13,774 nt of DNA, taken from positions 1-13,774 of the forward strand of contig JAYZDB010000195.1 in the NCBI GenBank assembly GCA_036338025.1, written 5' to 3'. Position numbers and translations under genes: made by a program. How positions within the stretch are numbered: position 1 is the stretch's first letter; each line of letters opens with the position of its first letter. The notes under the pieces are model-generated. The model saw only the letters and a program-made list of their open reading frames with translations. It was not told the DNA's origin and ran no database searches. The stretch is from JAYZDB01 sp036338025. GTDB lineage: Bacteria; Planctomycetota; UBA1135; UBA2386. This document shows, one piece after another, positions 6,507 through 13,205 of this stretch.

Positions 6507-7502
6507 TCAGTCGGATCGCTCCCGTAGCAGCGACGTTATGGCGTCGATCAGGCGTCCCAGCCCGCGATTGGTGGCGGCGGAGATCGGATACACCCGCTGC
6601 CCCGCCGCTACCTGGAACGCCTTCGCCCGATCCAGCCCAGCCTGATCCTCGACCTTGGTCGCTACCAGCAGGGTCGGCCGCGCAGCCAGATCCGCAGAGT
6701 AGCCAGCGAGTTCACGGTGGATCACGCGGTAGGACTCGACGGGTTCTGCCTCGGCAGCGTCGGACACATCGACCAGGTGCAGCAGCGCCCGGGTGCGCTC
6801 GACGTGGCGTAGGAACTTGTCACCGAGTCCCTTGCCCTGGTGAGCGCCCTCGATAAGCCCAGGAATATCTGCCATCACGAAGGTCGCATCACCCCGTCCT
6901 TCGACGATTCCGAGGTGCGGCTCCAGGGTCGTGAACGGGTAATCAGCGATCTTGGGTCGGGCCTTGGAGAGAGTCGATACCAGGGTCGACTTGCCGGCGT
7001 TGGGCAGACCGACCAGGCCGACATCGGCGATCAGCTTGAGGCTCAGACGCACTGCGCGCTCCTCGCCGGGGCCACCCGGTTCCCAGGTCCGCGGCACGCG
7101 GTTGGTGGCGGTCTTGAACCTGGCATTGCCTCGGCCACCTTTACCGCCCCGGGCCACCACGAATGGCTCGTCCGGCTGATCGAGATCCCGCAGCACGTTG
7201 CCGTGTCCGGCGTCGAGGACGACGGTTCCAACCGGTACTTCGAGAATCAGGTCGTCACCCTTGCGCCCGAAACAGTCCGAACTGCCGCCCTGTTGCCCCT
7301 TGTCCGCGCTATACACCCGGGAACCACCAAGGTGGTACAAGGTGTTGCGATGGATGGTCGGCATCAGGACAACCGAGCCACCGCGACCACCGTCACCGCC
7401 GTCGGGACCGCCTCGTGGAACGTACTTCTCGCGACGGAACGAGCAGCAGCCCTGCCCGCCGACACCACCGACCATCGTGCACTCATACTCGTCGAGGAAC
7501 AT
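6507..7502 (-). CDS. obgE: Obg family GTPase (ribosome assembly)
   Basis: Obg binds the large ribosomal subunit late in assembly and links translation to stress signals. The 331-residue product starts with the glycine-rich Obg fold, including SFRREKYVPRGGPDGGDGG (21-39), and continues with the GTPase domain: G1 GLPNAGKS (165-172), G2 YPFTT (188-192), G3 DIPGL (212-216) and G5 SAA (308-310). The guanine-specificity motif normally NKxD reads TKVE (282-285). There is no OCT-type C-terminal domain, as in the minimal Obg proteins. GGAGG lies 9 bases before the ATG, a good ribosome site. Gene order rplU-rpmA-obg is conserved in many bacteria and supports the assignment. Confidence 0.95.
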   Translation of the reverse strand: MFLDEYECTMVGGVGGQGCCSFRREKYVPRGGPDGGDGGRGGSVVLMPTIHRNTLYHLGGSRVYSADKGQQGGSSDCFGRKGDDLILEVPVGTVVLDAGHGNVLRDLDQPDEPFVVARGGKGGRGNARFKTATNRVPRTWEPGGPGEERAVRLSLKLIADVGLVGLPNAGKSTLVSTLSKARPKIADYPFTTLEPHLGIVEGRGDATFVMADIPGLIEGAHQGKGLGDKFLRHVERTRALLHLVDVSDAAEAEPVESYRVIHRELAGYSADLAARPTLLVATKVEDQAGLDRAKAFQVAAGQRVYPISAATNRGLGRLIDAITSLLRERSD

Positions 7503-7540
7503 GGCCCCGAACCTCCGGCCGAATCAGCCTGTAGCTCCCG

Positions 7541-7789
7541 CTAGGCCTGGGCGAGATCGATATGGATGCGCCGGTTCTCCGTGAATCGAACGGTGCCGGG
7601 CTTGAGGGCAAACAGCGTGTCATCGTTGGCACGCTTGACGTTCTTGCCGGGCTTGAACCGGGTGCCACACTGGCGAACCAGAATCGTGCCGGCGGTCACC
7701 GCCTCACCACCGAAACGCTTGACGCCGCGGAACTGGGGGTTGGAGTCGCTGCCGTTCCGAGTCGAGCCTTGTCCCTTTTTATGTGCCAT
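7541..7789 (-). CDS. rpmA: 50S ribosomal protein bL27
   Basis: bL27 sits near the peptidyl-transferase centre, where its N-terminal tail reaches the tRNA acceptor ends. The 82-residue product begins MAHKKGQGSTRNGSDSNP, the family signature, and continues with GGEAVTAGTILVRQCGTRFKPG. Because the protein begins directly with AHKK, no N-terminal extension needing a Prp-type protease (as in Firmicutes) is present, and no Prp gene lies between rplU and rpmA. The start is 2 bases after the rplU stop; GAAGG within the rplU end serves as ribosome site, so the two genes are translationally coupled. obg follows after 38 bases. Confidence 0.98.
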   Translation of the reverse strand: MAHKKGQGSTRNGSDSNPQFRGVKRFGGEAVTAGTILVRQCGTRFKPGKNVKRANDDTLFALKPGTVRFTENRRIHIDLAQA

Positions 7790-7791
7790 TG

Positions 7792-8106
7792 CTAAACGCC
7801 TTCGATGCTATCGATCTTGATTTCGGTGAAACGGGCCCGGAACCCGGTACGGCGCCGGCTATTCTTACGACGCCGGATCTTCTGGACCACCAGCTTGGGG
7901 CCCTTGACCATACCGACGACGGTGCCGGTGACCGACACACCATCCACGTAGGGCGCTCCGATCTGGGCCTGATCGCCGGTCACCAGGCAGACCTTGTCGA
8001 ATGTCACCGTGGCGCCTGGCTCCCAGGACTCGTTGTGAGGGAGCTGCACCCGTTGACCGGGTTCGGCGCGGAACTGCTGATTGCGATCGTCGACAACGGC
8101 GTACAT
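7792..8106 (-). CDS. rplU: 50S ribosomal protein bL21
   Basis: bL21 binds 23S rRNA in the large subunit. The 104-residue product starts MYAVVDDRNQQFRAEPGQ, corresponding to the usual MYAVV-x-GGKQYRVxxGD with the GGK changed to DRN. It contains the later family strand PYVDGVSVTGTVVGMVKGPKLVVQKIRRRKNSRRRTGFR. Length is normal. No Shine-Dalgarno-like purine run lies just before the ATG (CAACCGAGCATCCG), which is unusual next to the good sites of rpmA and obg. The stop codon is 2 bases from rpmA. A leader of about 190 bases with a UUCG hairpin separates it from the RNase E/G gene. Confidence 0.97.
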   Translation of the reverse strand: MYAVVDDRNQQFRAEPGQRVQLPHNESWEPGATVTFDKVCLVTGDQAQIGAPYVDGVSVTGTVVGMVKGPKLVVQKIRRRKNSRRRTGFRARFTEIKIDSIEGV

Positions 8107-8190
8107 CGGATGCTCGGTTGGTTTGCAGGTCGGTCGGTTGAGCCGCGCGGGCCCTTGAATTCCGGCCAGACGCAGGGCAAAGGGCGCAGG

Positions 8191-8218
8191 ATGGTAGCCC
8201 CAACCCCCCGAGAATCAA
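8191..8218 (-). promoter_or_regulatory. Possible promoter for rplU-rpmA-obg
   Basis: On the minus strand TTGATT (8218-8213) and TACCAT (8196-8191) are 16 bases apart, each matching 4 of 6 sigma70 consensus bases. Transcription would begin near 8184, giving a leader of about 78 bases before rplU. It is weak by sequence but is the best pair in this gap. Confidence 0.3.
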
Positions 8219-8242
8219 GAGATTCGAGCCCCCTGGCGCCAT

Positions 8243-8262
8243 CTCCCGACCGAAGTCGGGAG
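8243..8262 (-). terminator. Perfect 8-bp hairpin with UUCG loop between the RNase E/G gene and rplU
   Basis: Read on the transcribed (minus) strand, CTCCCGAC and GTCGGGAG form a perfect 8-bp stem closed by a TTCG loop in the extra-stable C(UUCG)G context. It lies 35 bases past the RNase E/G stop codon. No T run follows, so it may be a Rho-dependent or partial terminator, a 3'-end stabiliser for the upstream mRNA, or part of the rplU leader. The fold is seen directly; the role is inferred. Confidence 0.55.
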
Positions 8263-8297
8263 CGGCCAGTGCGGGTCAGACCCTCGTCAGGGCCTCG

Positions 8298-10394
8298 CTA
8301 GAGCTTGACCCCCAGCCCGGCGGGGATCACCACCTGCGCTTCGCGCCCATCGGCGGTCAGGAATCGGTAGTGCACCACGTCCACCGGGTAGGACGGCTCG
8401 GCCTTGACCAGGATGGACTTGCCAAGCTGCTCCTCCAGATCGAGGAGGGTCCGGCGCTTGAAGTTGACCAGGTAGTCGTTCACCGGCGGCGCGACGAACA
8501 CCTGCAAGACCGAAAATCCCTTCAGCTGCAAGATCGCCCGGACGTCTCTCAACACGGCCAGTGCCTTGCTCTGCACGGTGCGGCTCAGGCCAGCTCCATC
8601 ACAGTGGCTACAGGTGTTGAAGACCGTCCGCTTGAGACCCGGGCCAACCCGCTGACGAGTCAACTCCATCATCCCAAACGGCGAGATCTTGCCGATCTTG
8701 ATGCGGGCCTTGTCGCCACGCATGCAGTCGATCAACTTCCGCTCGACGCCGCGCTTGTGCTTCTCGGTGGTCATATCGATGAAATCGATGATGATCACAC
8801 CGCCGAGGTCCCGCAAACGCAGCTGCCGGGAGATCTCCGAGATCGCCTCCATGTTGGTCCGGTAGGCGGATTCCTCGAAATTGGTGCCGGGCTTGAACTT
8901 GCCCGAGTTGACATCGATTGCAACCAGGGCCTCGGTCTGATCGATCACGATCGAGATGCCACTCGGCAACTCCACCCGGGGCTGGTACAGGGTCTGAAGG
9001 TCCGCCTCGATCCCAAACGCGTGGAAGATCGGGGTGGTCGATTCGTGCCGCTTGATGCGGTCCGCCATCCGTGGCATCAACTTCTCGGTGAAGTCCTTGA
9101 TCCGGAGGAACACGTCCTTCGAGTCGATCGCGACCTCATCGATGGAAGGTGCAAACAGGTCACGCATCGCCTTGAGGACCAGATCGGACTCTTGATACAG
9201 CAGAGCAGGGGCGCGAGTGACCCGCAGTCGCTGCGCGACGAGTTCCCAGATCTTCTTGAGATAGTCACGATCGCGCTCGAGTTCGTCACGCGTCTTGTCG
9301 ACGCCGGCAGTACGAACGATGAACCCGAGACCGCCCTTGCCGGTCTCATCCAACTCGCGGACGATCTTCTTGAGGCGGCGACGTTCCTTGTCGCTGGCGA
9401 TCTTACGAGAGACCCCGCACTTGGGCAGACTTGGCATCAAGACCAGGCACCCACCTGGCAGGGACACGTAGGTGGTAAGCGTCGGACCCTTGGCTCCGAT
9501 ACCTTCCTTGGTGACCTGCACGATGACCTCCTGGCCCTTTTTCAACATGGCCTCGATCGGCACCCTGGGAGTCCGGTCTCGTGGACTCGGACGACGTGAC
9601 CGCCCACCGCGCCCACCGCGACCCCTGGCAGCGGGATCGACGGTGGCAGCCTCACTCTTGCCACGCGACCGCGACCGGCCGGCGGCCATGAAGAAGACCG
9701 GACCCTCATCGCCAGCAGCATCCGCGACACCGGGAACGTCATCGTCCTTCCTGCCTTCGTCGGCAGGATCCTCGTCAGGTTCCCCAGGACCAGCTACGGG
9801 TTCCGCGTCGGCGGACGGGACAGCGAGCACCTCGTCATCCTCGGGTGCGGTATCGACCTCGTCCGCATCGCAGTCCTCGACGACGGGATCCTCATCGGCT
9901 GGCAACGAATCTTCCGGCTCTTCGACTTCGGCCTTCGCGGCTCTCTTCCGCGTCTTCTTCGCGGGTGCCGCATCTGGCTCAACCTCGTCCTCGTCATCAT
10001 CCGACTCGCGGGCCCCATCGACGTCATCGTCGTCGAATTCGACGTCGGCCGGTTGATCGGCGTCGGTATCATCAAGGACCAACCGCACAGCGTCGGGACC
10101 GTCCTCTCCAGACACACGTGCCCGGCCATCGATGATGTCCTCGAGCGAGACTTCCTCCTTGCCATAGGCTGGCAACACATCCGAGATGTGCAGGAAGCCG
10201 TTGCTCGCACCGCCAAAATTCACAAAAGCGGCGCCGATGCTCGGCTCGATGTTGACTACGCGACCTTTATAGATGTTGCCGAGGTACGTCTCGCGATTCG
10301 CGATCTCGACATGGAGTTCCTGAAGGACTCCGTCCTCCACCACCGCGATCCGACTCTCTTCGGCGTCGATGGCATTGATAAGCATTCGCTTCAC
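8298..10394 (-). CDS. RNase E/G family endoribonuclease with a large insertion in the S1 domain
   Basis: RNase E/G cuts single-stranded RNA in mRNA decay and rRNA/tRNA processing. I choose the GTG at 10394: GAGG lies 9 bases upstream and the protein then starts VKRMLINAID, matching the family's MKRMLINA; an ATG at 10427 adds 11 residues. Numbering from the GTG: S1 domain first half 30-83, an inserted low-complexity block ~84-279 (very Asp/Glu-rich, then RGRGGRGGRSRR), S1 second half from QEVIVQVTKEG. The catalytic DNase-I-like part has both metal-binding aspartates, in VAIDVNSGKF (D494) and IIIDFIDM (D537). The zinc-link CSHC follows (C595, C598), then the small domain. There is no C-terminal scaffold; the protein ends soon after the small domain. 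It precedes rplU-rpmA, a common arrangement. E and G type cannot be separated by eye. Confidence 0.95.
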   Translation of the reverse strand: MKRMLINAIDAEESRIAVVEDGVLQELHVEIANRETYLGNIYKGRVVNIEPSIGAAFVNFGGASNGFLHISDVLPAYGKEEVSLEDIIDGRARVSGEDGPDAVRLVLDDTDADQPADVEFDDDDVDGARESDDDEDEVEPDAAPAKKTRKRAAKAEVEEPEDSLPADEDPVVEDCDADEVDTAPEDDEVLAVPSADAEPVAGPGEPDEDPADEGRKDDDVPGVADAAGDEGPVFFMAAGRSRSRGKSEAATVDPAARGRGGRGGRSRRPSPRDRTPRVPIEAMLKKGQEVIVQVTKEGIGAKGPTLTTYVSLPGGCLVLMPSLPKCGVSRKIASDKERRRLKKIVRELDETGKGGLGFIVRTAGVDKTRDELERDRDYLKKIWELVAQRLRVTRAPALLYQESDLVLKAMRDLFAPSIDEVAIDSKDVFLRIKDFTEKLMPRMADRIKRHESTTPIFHAFGIEADLQTLYQPRVELPSGISIVIDQTEALVAIDVNSGKFKPGTNFEESAYRTNMEAISEISRQLRLRDLGGVIIIDFIDMTTEKHKRGVERKLIDCMRGDKARIKIGKISPFGMMELTRQRVGPGLKRTVFNTCSHCDGAGLSRTVQSKALAVLRDVRAILQLKGFSVLQVFVAPPVNDYLVNFKRRTLLDLEEQLGKSILVKAEPSYPVDVVHYRFLTADGREAQVVIPAGLGVKL

Positions 10395-10561
10395 TGGTTG
10401 ATTCCTCAATCGCTTGCTCGCTGGCATAGCCAGCGCGGCTCGAGGTCGCAGTTCTCGCGACGGTCTCCGGCAGTACTAGGGGCCTCGGCGGATCCGCTTG
10501 ACCCGCTCGACATCGACCCTGGTGATGGGGCTCTTGCCCCACGAACTGCACGATTCCGGCG

Positions 10562-10590
10562 GCGAGGGATGCCGATCGACGGCATCTCGC
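10562..10590 (-). ncRNA. Strong hairpin in the RNase E/G leader
   Basis: GATGCCG (10568-10574) and CGGCATC (10580-10586) pair perfectly around a 5-base loop. The stem continues with GCGA (10562-10565) and TCGC (10587-10590) after a two-base bulge, for 11 pairs in total. It lies about 170 bases before the start codon in the transcript. This is an mRNA leader structure rather than a separate RNA gene; a regulatory role is inferred from position. Confidence 0.4.
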
Positions 10591-10680
10591 TTCCTCGTTG
10601 ACTCCGGGTAACTGGACGAGTCGTCTCCACAGCGCTGCCGGGGAGCATCCGAGCGACTTGCTCTGGGCCCCACCTACCGC

Positions 10681-10713
10681 TTCGCCGACCAACGCGATGG
10701 CCGCGTTGGCGAA
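10681..10713 (-). ncRNA. Second strong hairpin in the RNase E/G leader
   Basis: CCAACGCG (10689-10696) and CGCGTTGG (10702-10709) form a perfect 8-bp stem around a 5-base loop. TTCG (10681-10684) and CGAA (10710-10713) can add four pairs below a four-base bulge. Just beside it, ACCGGT occurs twice (10728-10733 region and 10744-10749) and can form a further small stem. It is part of the same presumed leader mRNA. Confidence 0.4.
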
Positions 10714-10900
10714 CGACGATCCGCAGAACCGGTCTAATCGAACACCGGTGCGAGCAGGCGAAAGAGTGAAAAACGACATCTGAACTTCACGTGTGCGCGC
10801 CAACCCGCCGACCACCGTGGAAAATACGAGGGACGGGAAGCGGGATCATGCCGGAGGCGATCGCAGGGGGTCTGGCCAGGCCTGGCATGGCGCTGGCCGG

Positions 10901-10929
10901 AGTATACGGCAGACCGCGGCCAGCCACAA
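10901..10929 (-). promoter_or_regulatory. Sigma70-like promoter for the RNase E/G gene
   Basis: On the minus strand TTGTGG (10929-10924) and TATACT (10906-10901) are exactly 17 bases apart. The -10 matches 5 of 6 consensus bases and the -35 matches 3 of 6, including the TTG. Transcription should start near 10894, about 500 bases before the GTG start. It lies roughly 60 bases beyond the secretin stop codon, where a new transcription unit would be expected. Confidence 0.45.
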
Positions 10930-10990
10930 CGACCGATCGAGGAGACCCAGCCAGCCCCGACCCCGGTCCCCACCCCGTAATTGCCCACAA

Positions 10991-12808
10991 CTACTTGCCA
11001 AAAATACTGTTGAGTTCGGACTCGATCATCTCCTCACGCTCCCGGATCAGCTTCCGAACGCCCTCTTGGACCTCTTCCGGGCTTCTGATCACCTGTGGGG
11101 TGACGAACACGATCAGGCTGGTTTTGACCTTGTTGGAGGTCTTGTGCTTGAACAGCCAACCCAGCAGTGGGATGTCGCCGAGCAGGGGCACCTGGGTGAC
11201 GGTATCCGAGATGGTATCCGTGATCAGGCCGCCGAGCACCGCGGTCTGACCCGAGCGGAGCAGGACCTGGGTGGCGATGGTGCTCGAAGAAACCCTCGGC
11301 AGAGCGATCTGGCCTTCGCCAGTGCCCGACCCAACGGTAAAGACATCGAAACCGGCAGGCGCCAGCTGGGTCGAGCCAGTGCCCGACAAGGCATCGGACT
11401 GCGGGATGATATCCATCACGATCTTGTCGGTGCCCGGCACGATGTGCGGCACGACCAGCAACTGGAAACCAACACTGACCGGCGAGTTCGGAGCCTCCTC
11501 GACAACGAGCTGCAGACCGCCAGCCTGACCCTGTTCGGCACGGGCCTGAGCATAACGAACTGTTTCTCCGACGAAGATCGTCGCCTCCTGGTGATCGAGA
11601 GCAACGATCTTGGGTGCCTGCACGATTTCTGAGTGGACGTCCTGCTCCAGCAGGCGCAACGCAGCGGTGACCTCGGTCAGGTTCAGAGCGCCGAATATCA
11701 CATTCGGGATCGTGGTCGCGCCAGTGGGATTCTGGCTGCCGTCGGCGAACGGTCCCGTACCGCTATCGTTGGCGATCAACTTGTCGTCAAGGCCGCCGGC
11801 GCCGAGGTTGAACGGCAGACGCGTCGGAATCTGACCCAGTCCGATCCCAGCGTTCCAGCCACCTGAACCAATATCGATCCCGTAGCTGAGGACGTCCCGG
11901 TTCGAGGTCGTGACAAAACCGACATTGATGAAGATCTGGGCTGGCTCGACGTCGATCTGGTTGATGATCGCCTCGATCTCGTCAATCACCGGCCGGATGT
12001 CCTTGACGATGATGATGTTCTTGCCCTCGAAGTACTCGAGAGTGCCGAGTTCCGGGGTCAAGACCCGTTGCAATGCAGCGATCAACTCAAACTCACTGTC
12101 GGGCGTCTGCGTTGCAGTGTTGCGGACGTACGGCGAATTGATGATCGGCACGTAGCGAGACTTCGGGCGCACGAAGCGCAGCTGGAAACTCCTGGTGACC
12201 AGGTCTTCTCGGAGGCTGGAGCGCGGAACGACCCGCAAGATCCCCCGGTCTTCCTCGATGACTGCGTAACCGAGAGTCTTGCAGGCTGCCTCCAGGGCAT
12301 CGCGCCACGGGATGTTGCGTAGGCGCAGGGTAATGGAACCCTGGACCTCTGGCGAAATCACGATGTTGGCACCCGACAGCTTCGCGATGGTGTCGATCAC
12401 CTGTTGGATCGGCGTGTTGTCAAACGCGAAGTAGACGCGCGGCGGTTTCTCGACGGTCAGCAGGTGGCGTCCCTTCTCGACGACGACACAGCCAGCCTTC
12501 TCCGCGACCAGGTCCAGTGCGGTGCGCCACTCCACCTCCATAAGCTCGATCGTCACCGTCTCTTCAATATCATCCTGCAAGATGATGTTGACCCCGACCT
12601 TGCGACGGATCGACTCCACGACGTCCTGCAGGGACCGGTCCTTGAGCTTGAGGGTCAACAACATGCTCTTGCTGCCCGGAGTCCGCGTCGAAACCTCACC
12701 CTGCACCTTGCCAGGATCCTTGTTCTCCGTCTGAGCCGAGATGGGACTGCAGATACACAGCCCCAGGAGGGCCATAGTCGAGATGATTGGAATTCTTACC
12801 TGTGTCAT
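10991..12808 (-). CDS. Secretin of a type IV pilus or type II secretion system (PilQ/GspD family)
   Basis: Secretins form the outer-membrane gate through which pili or proteins pass. The start at 12808 is chosen because it gives a clean signal peptide: MTQVRIP, hydrophobic core, cleavage after PISA (residue 25), with GGGAAAGG just upstream. The 605-residue precursor has two tandem STN/N0-like domains (about 50-119 and 122-195), an N1-like domain (205-287), and the secretin barrel (about 288-575). The barrel includes LLEQDVHSEIVQAPKIVALDHQEA and the family hallmark VPLLGDIPLLGWLFK (540-554). A charged helix (577-605) ends it. There is no AMIN domain, which PilQ proteins usually carry. A longer frame to 13117 exists, but its first 103 residues have no secretion signal and look non-coding. 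The GspB-like gene upstream and the PilT-type and GspC-like genes downstream fit one envelope machine. Confidence 0.93.
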   Translation of the reverse strand: MTQVRIPIISTMALLGLCICSPISAQTENKDPGKVQGEVSTRTPGSKSMLLTLKLKDRSLQDVVESIRRKVGVNIILQDDIEETVTIELMEVEWRTALDLVAEKAGCVVVEKGRHLLTVEKPPRVYFAFDNTPIQQVIDTIAKLSGANIVISPEVQGSITLRLRNIPWRDALEAACKTLGYAVIEEDRGILRVVPRSSLREDLVTRSFQLRFVRPKSRYVPIINSPYVRNTATQTPDSEFELIAALQRVLTPELGTLEYFEGKNIIIVKDIRPVIDEIEAIINQIDVEPAQIFINVGFVTTSNRDVLSYGIDIGSGGWNAGIGLGQIPTRLPFNLGAGGLDDKLIANDSGTGPFADGSQNPTGATTIPNVIFGALNLTEVTAALRLLEQDVHSEIVQAPKIVALDHQEATIFVGETVRYAQARAEQGQAGGLQLVVEEAPNSPVSVGFQLLVVPHIVPGTDKIVMDIIPQSDALSGTGSTQLAPAGFDVFTVGSGTGEGQIALPRVSSSTIATQVLLRSGQTAVLGGLITDTISDTVTQVPLLGDIPLLGWLFKHKTSNKVKTSLIVFVTPQVIRSPEEVQEGVRKLIREREEMIESELNSIFGK

Positions 12809-13205
12809 TGGCCTTTCCCGATGTGGGGAGGAGATGTTTCTGAGCGCCCCGAAATCGGTGCAGTAGCCGGAACAACCGCCCGCGCCGAAGCTGTAACCCT
12901 TCCTTCGTCGCCCCCCGGCACCCACCTGTAGCGATTCAAGTGCCCTTCGCAGGGGAGATTTGCCTGGAGTCGGTGGATCGACAGGACGCCGGCCAGCGAC
13001 CGCAACATCCTGTGGCTGCTGCCCGGTTCCCGACGCTGAATACCCCAGGGGCGGCCATTCGGAATCCAGGCGGGAACCAGCGTGAACGAGGGCTGCGGGC
13101 CTTGGACCCCAGACCACCCAGACAGCGCAATCCGCCCGCCTGGCAAGCCGGCATGCGACCTCCCTGGACTCCTAGGCGCTGGCAAACTGGAAGGTCCTGC
13201 AGGAC
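12809..13205 (-). other. Intergenic region before the secretin gene
   Basis: Nearly 400 bases separate the GspB-like stop and the secretin start. One open frame joins the secretin in phase but is Arg/Gly/Pro-rich, unlike the rest of the protein, and is rejected as coding. I see no good -35/-10 pair. A small stem CCCT-TCGC-AGGG (12943-12954) reads as a GCGA (GNRA) loop on the transcript. AAATC and GGCAAA strings near it recall c-di-GMP riboswitches, but the diagnostic core is missing. Otherwise nothing recognisable. Confidence 0.5.
13194..13205 (-). repeat. 12-base palindrome directly after the GspB-like stop codon
   Basis: GTCCTGCAGGAC is a perfect palindrome that begins at the base following the TGA stop. 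As RNA it can form only a 4-bp stem with a 4-base loop, and no T run follows, so it is a poor intrinsic terminator. It may be a protein-binding site or chance. Confidence 0.35.

Larger units (their letters stand above)
10395..10990 (-). promoter_or_regulatory. Long intergenic region and probable leader of the RNase E/G gene
   Basis: About 600 bases lie between the secretin stop and the RNase E/G start. No frame looks like a protein on either strand. On the minus strand it holds a sigma70-like promoter (10901-10929) and two strong hairpins downstream of it, listed separately, plus a weaker GGGGC-TCTT-GCCCC stem (10527-10540, plus strand reading). An 8-bp stem (10892-10899 with 10917-10924) overlaps the promoter. 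I checked for RNase P RNA, tmRNA and tRNA landmarks and did not find them. If the promoter is real the leader is about 500 bases; E. coli rne also has a long leader through which RNase E regulates its own mRNA. Confidence 0.5.

Noticed and set aside
5255..6856. 533-residue plus-strand open frame opposite the PilT-type gene and the end of obg
   Set aside because: Antisense shadow; no recognisable motifs, while the minus strand has complete Walker and GTPase motifs.
8370..9599. 409-residue plus-strand open frame opposite the RNase E/G gene
   Set aside because: Antisense shadow; the minus-strand product has all catalytic residues.
10428..10800. Possible RNase P RNA, suggested by GCAGAACCGG and GGGTAAC-like strings
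   Set aside because: The conserved GAGGAAAGTCC core and the matching distal regions are absent on both strands.
10267..10815. 182-residue minus-strand open frame in the RNase E/G leader
   Set aside because: It runs out of frame into the RNase E/G gene, has no motif, and the region is better explained as a structured leader.
12860..12965. Possible c-di-GMP (GEMM) riboswitch in the secretin leader
   Set aside because: AGGCAAATC and a GNRA-looped stem occur, but the GACGCAAAGCC core and second helix do not follow.
12809..13117. N-terminal extension of the secretin reading frame by 103 residues
   Set aside because: It would bury the signal peptide; composition is Arg/Gly/Pro-rich, and a good start with a ribosome site and signal peptide lies at 12808.
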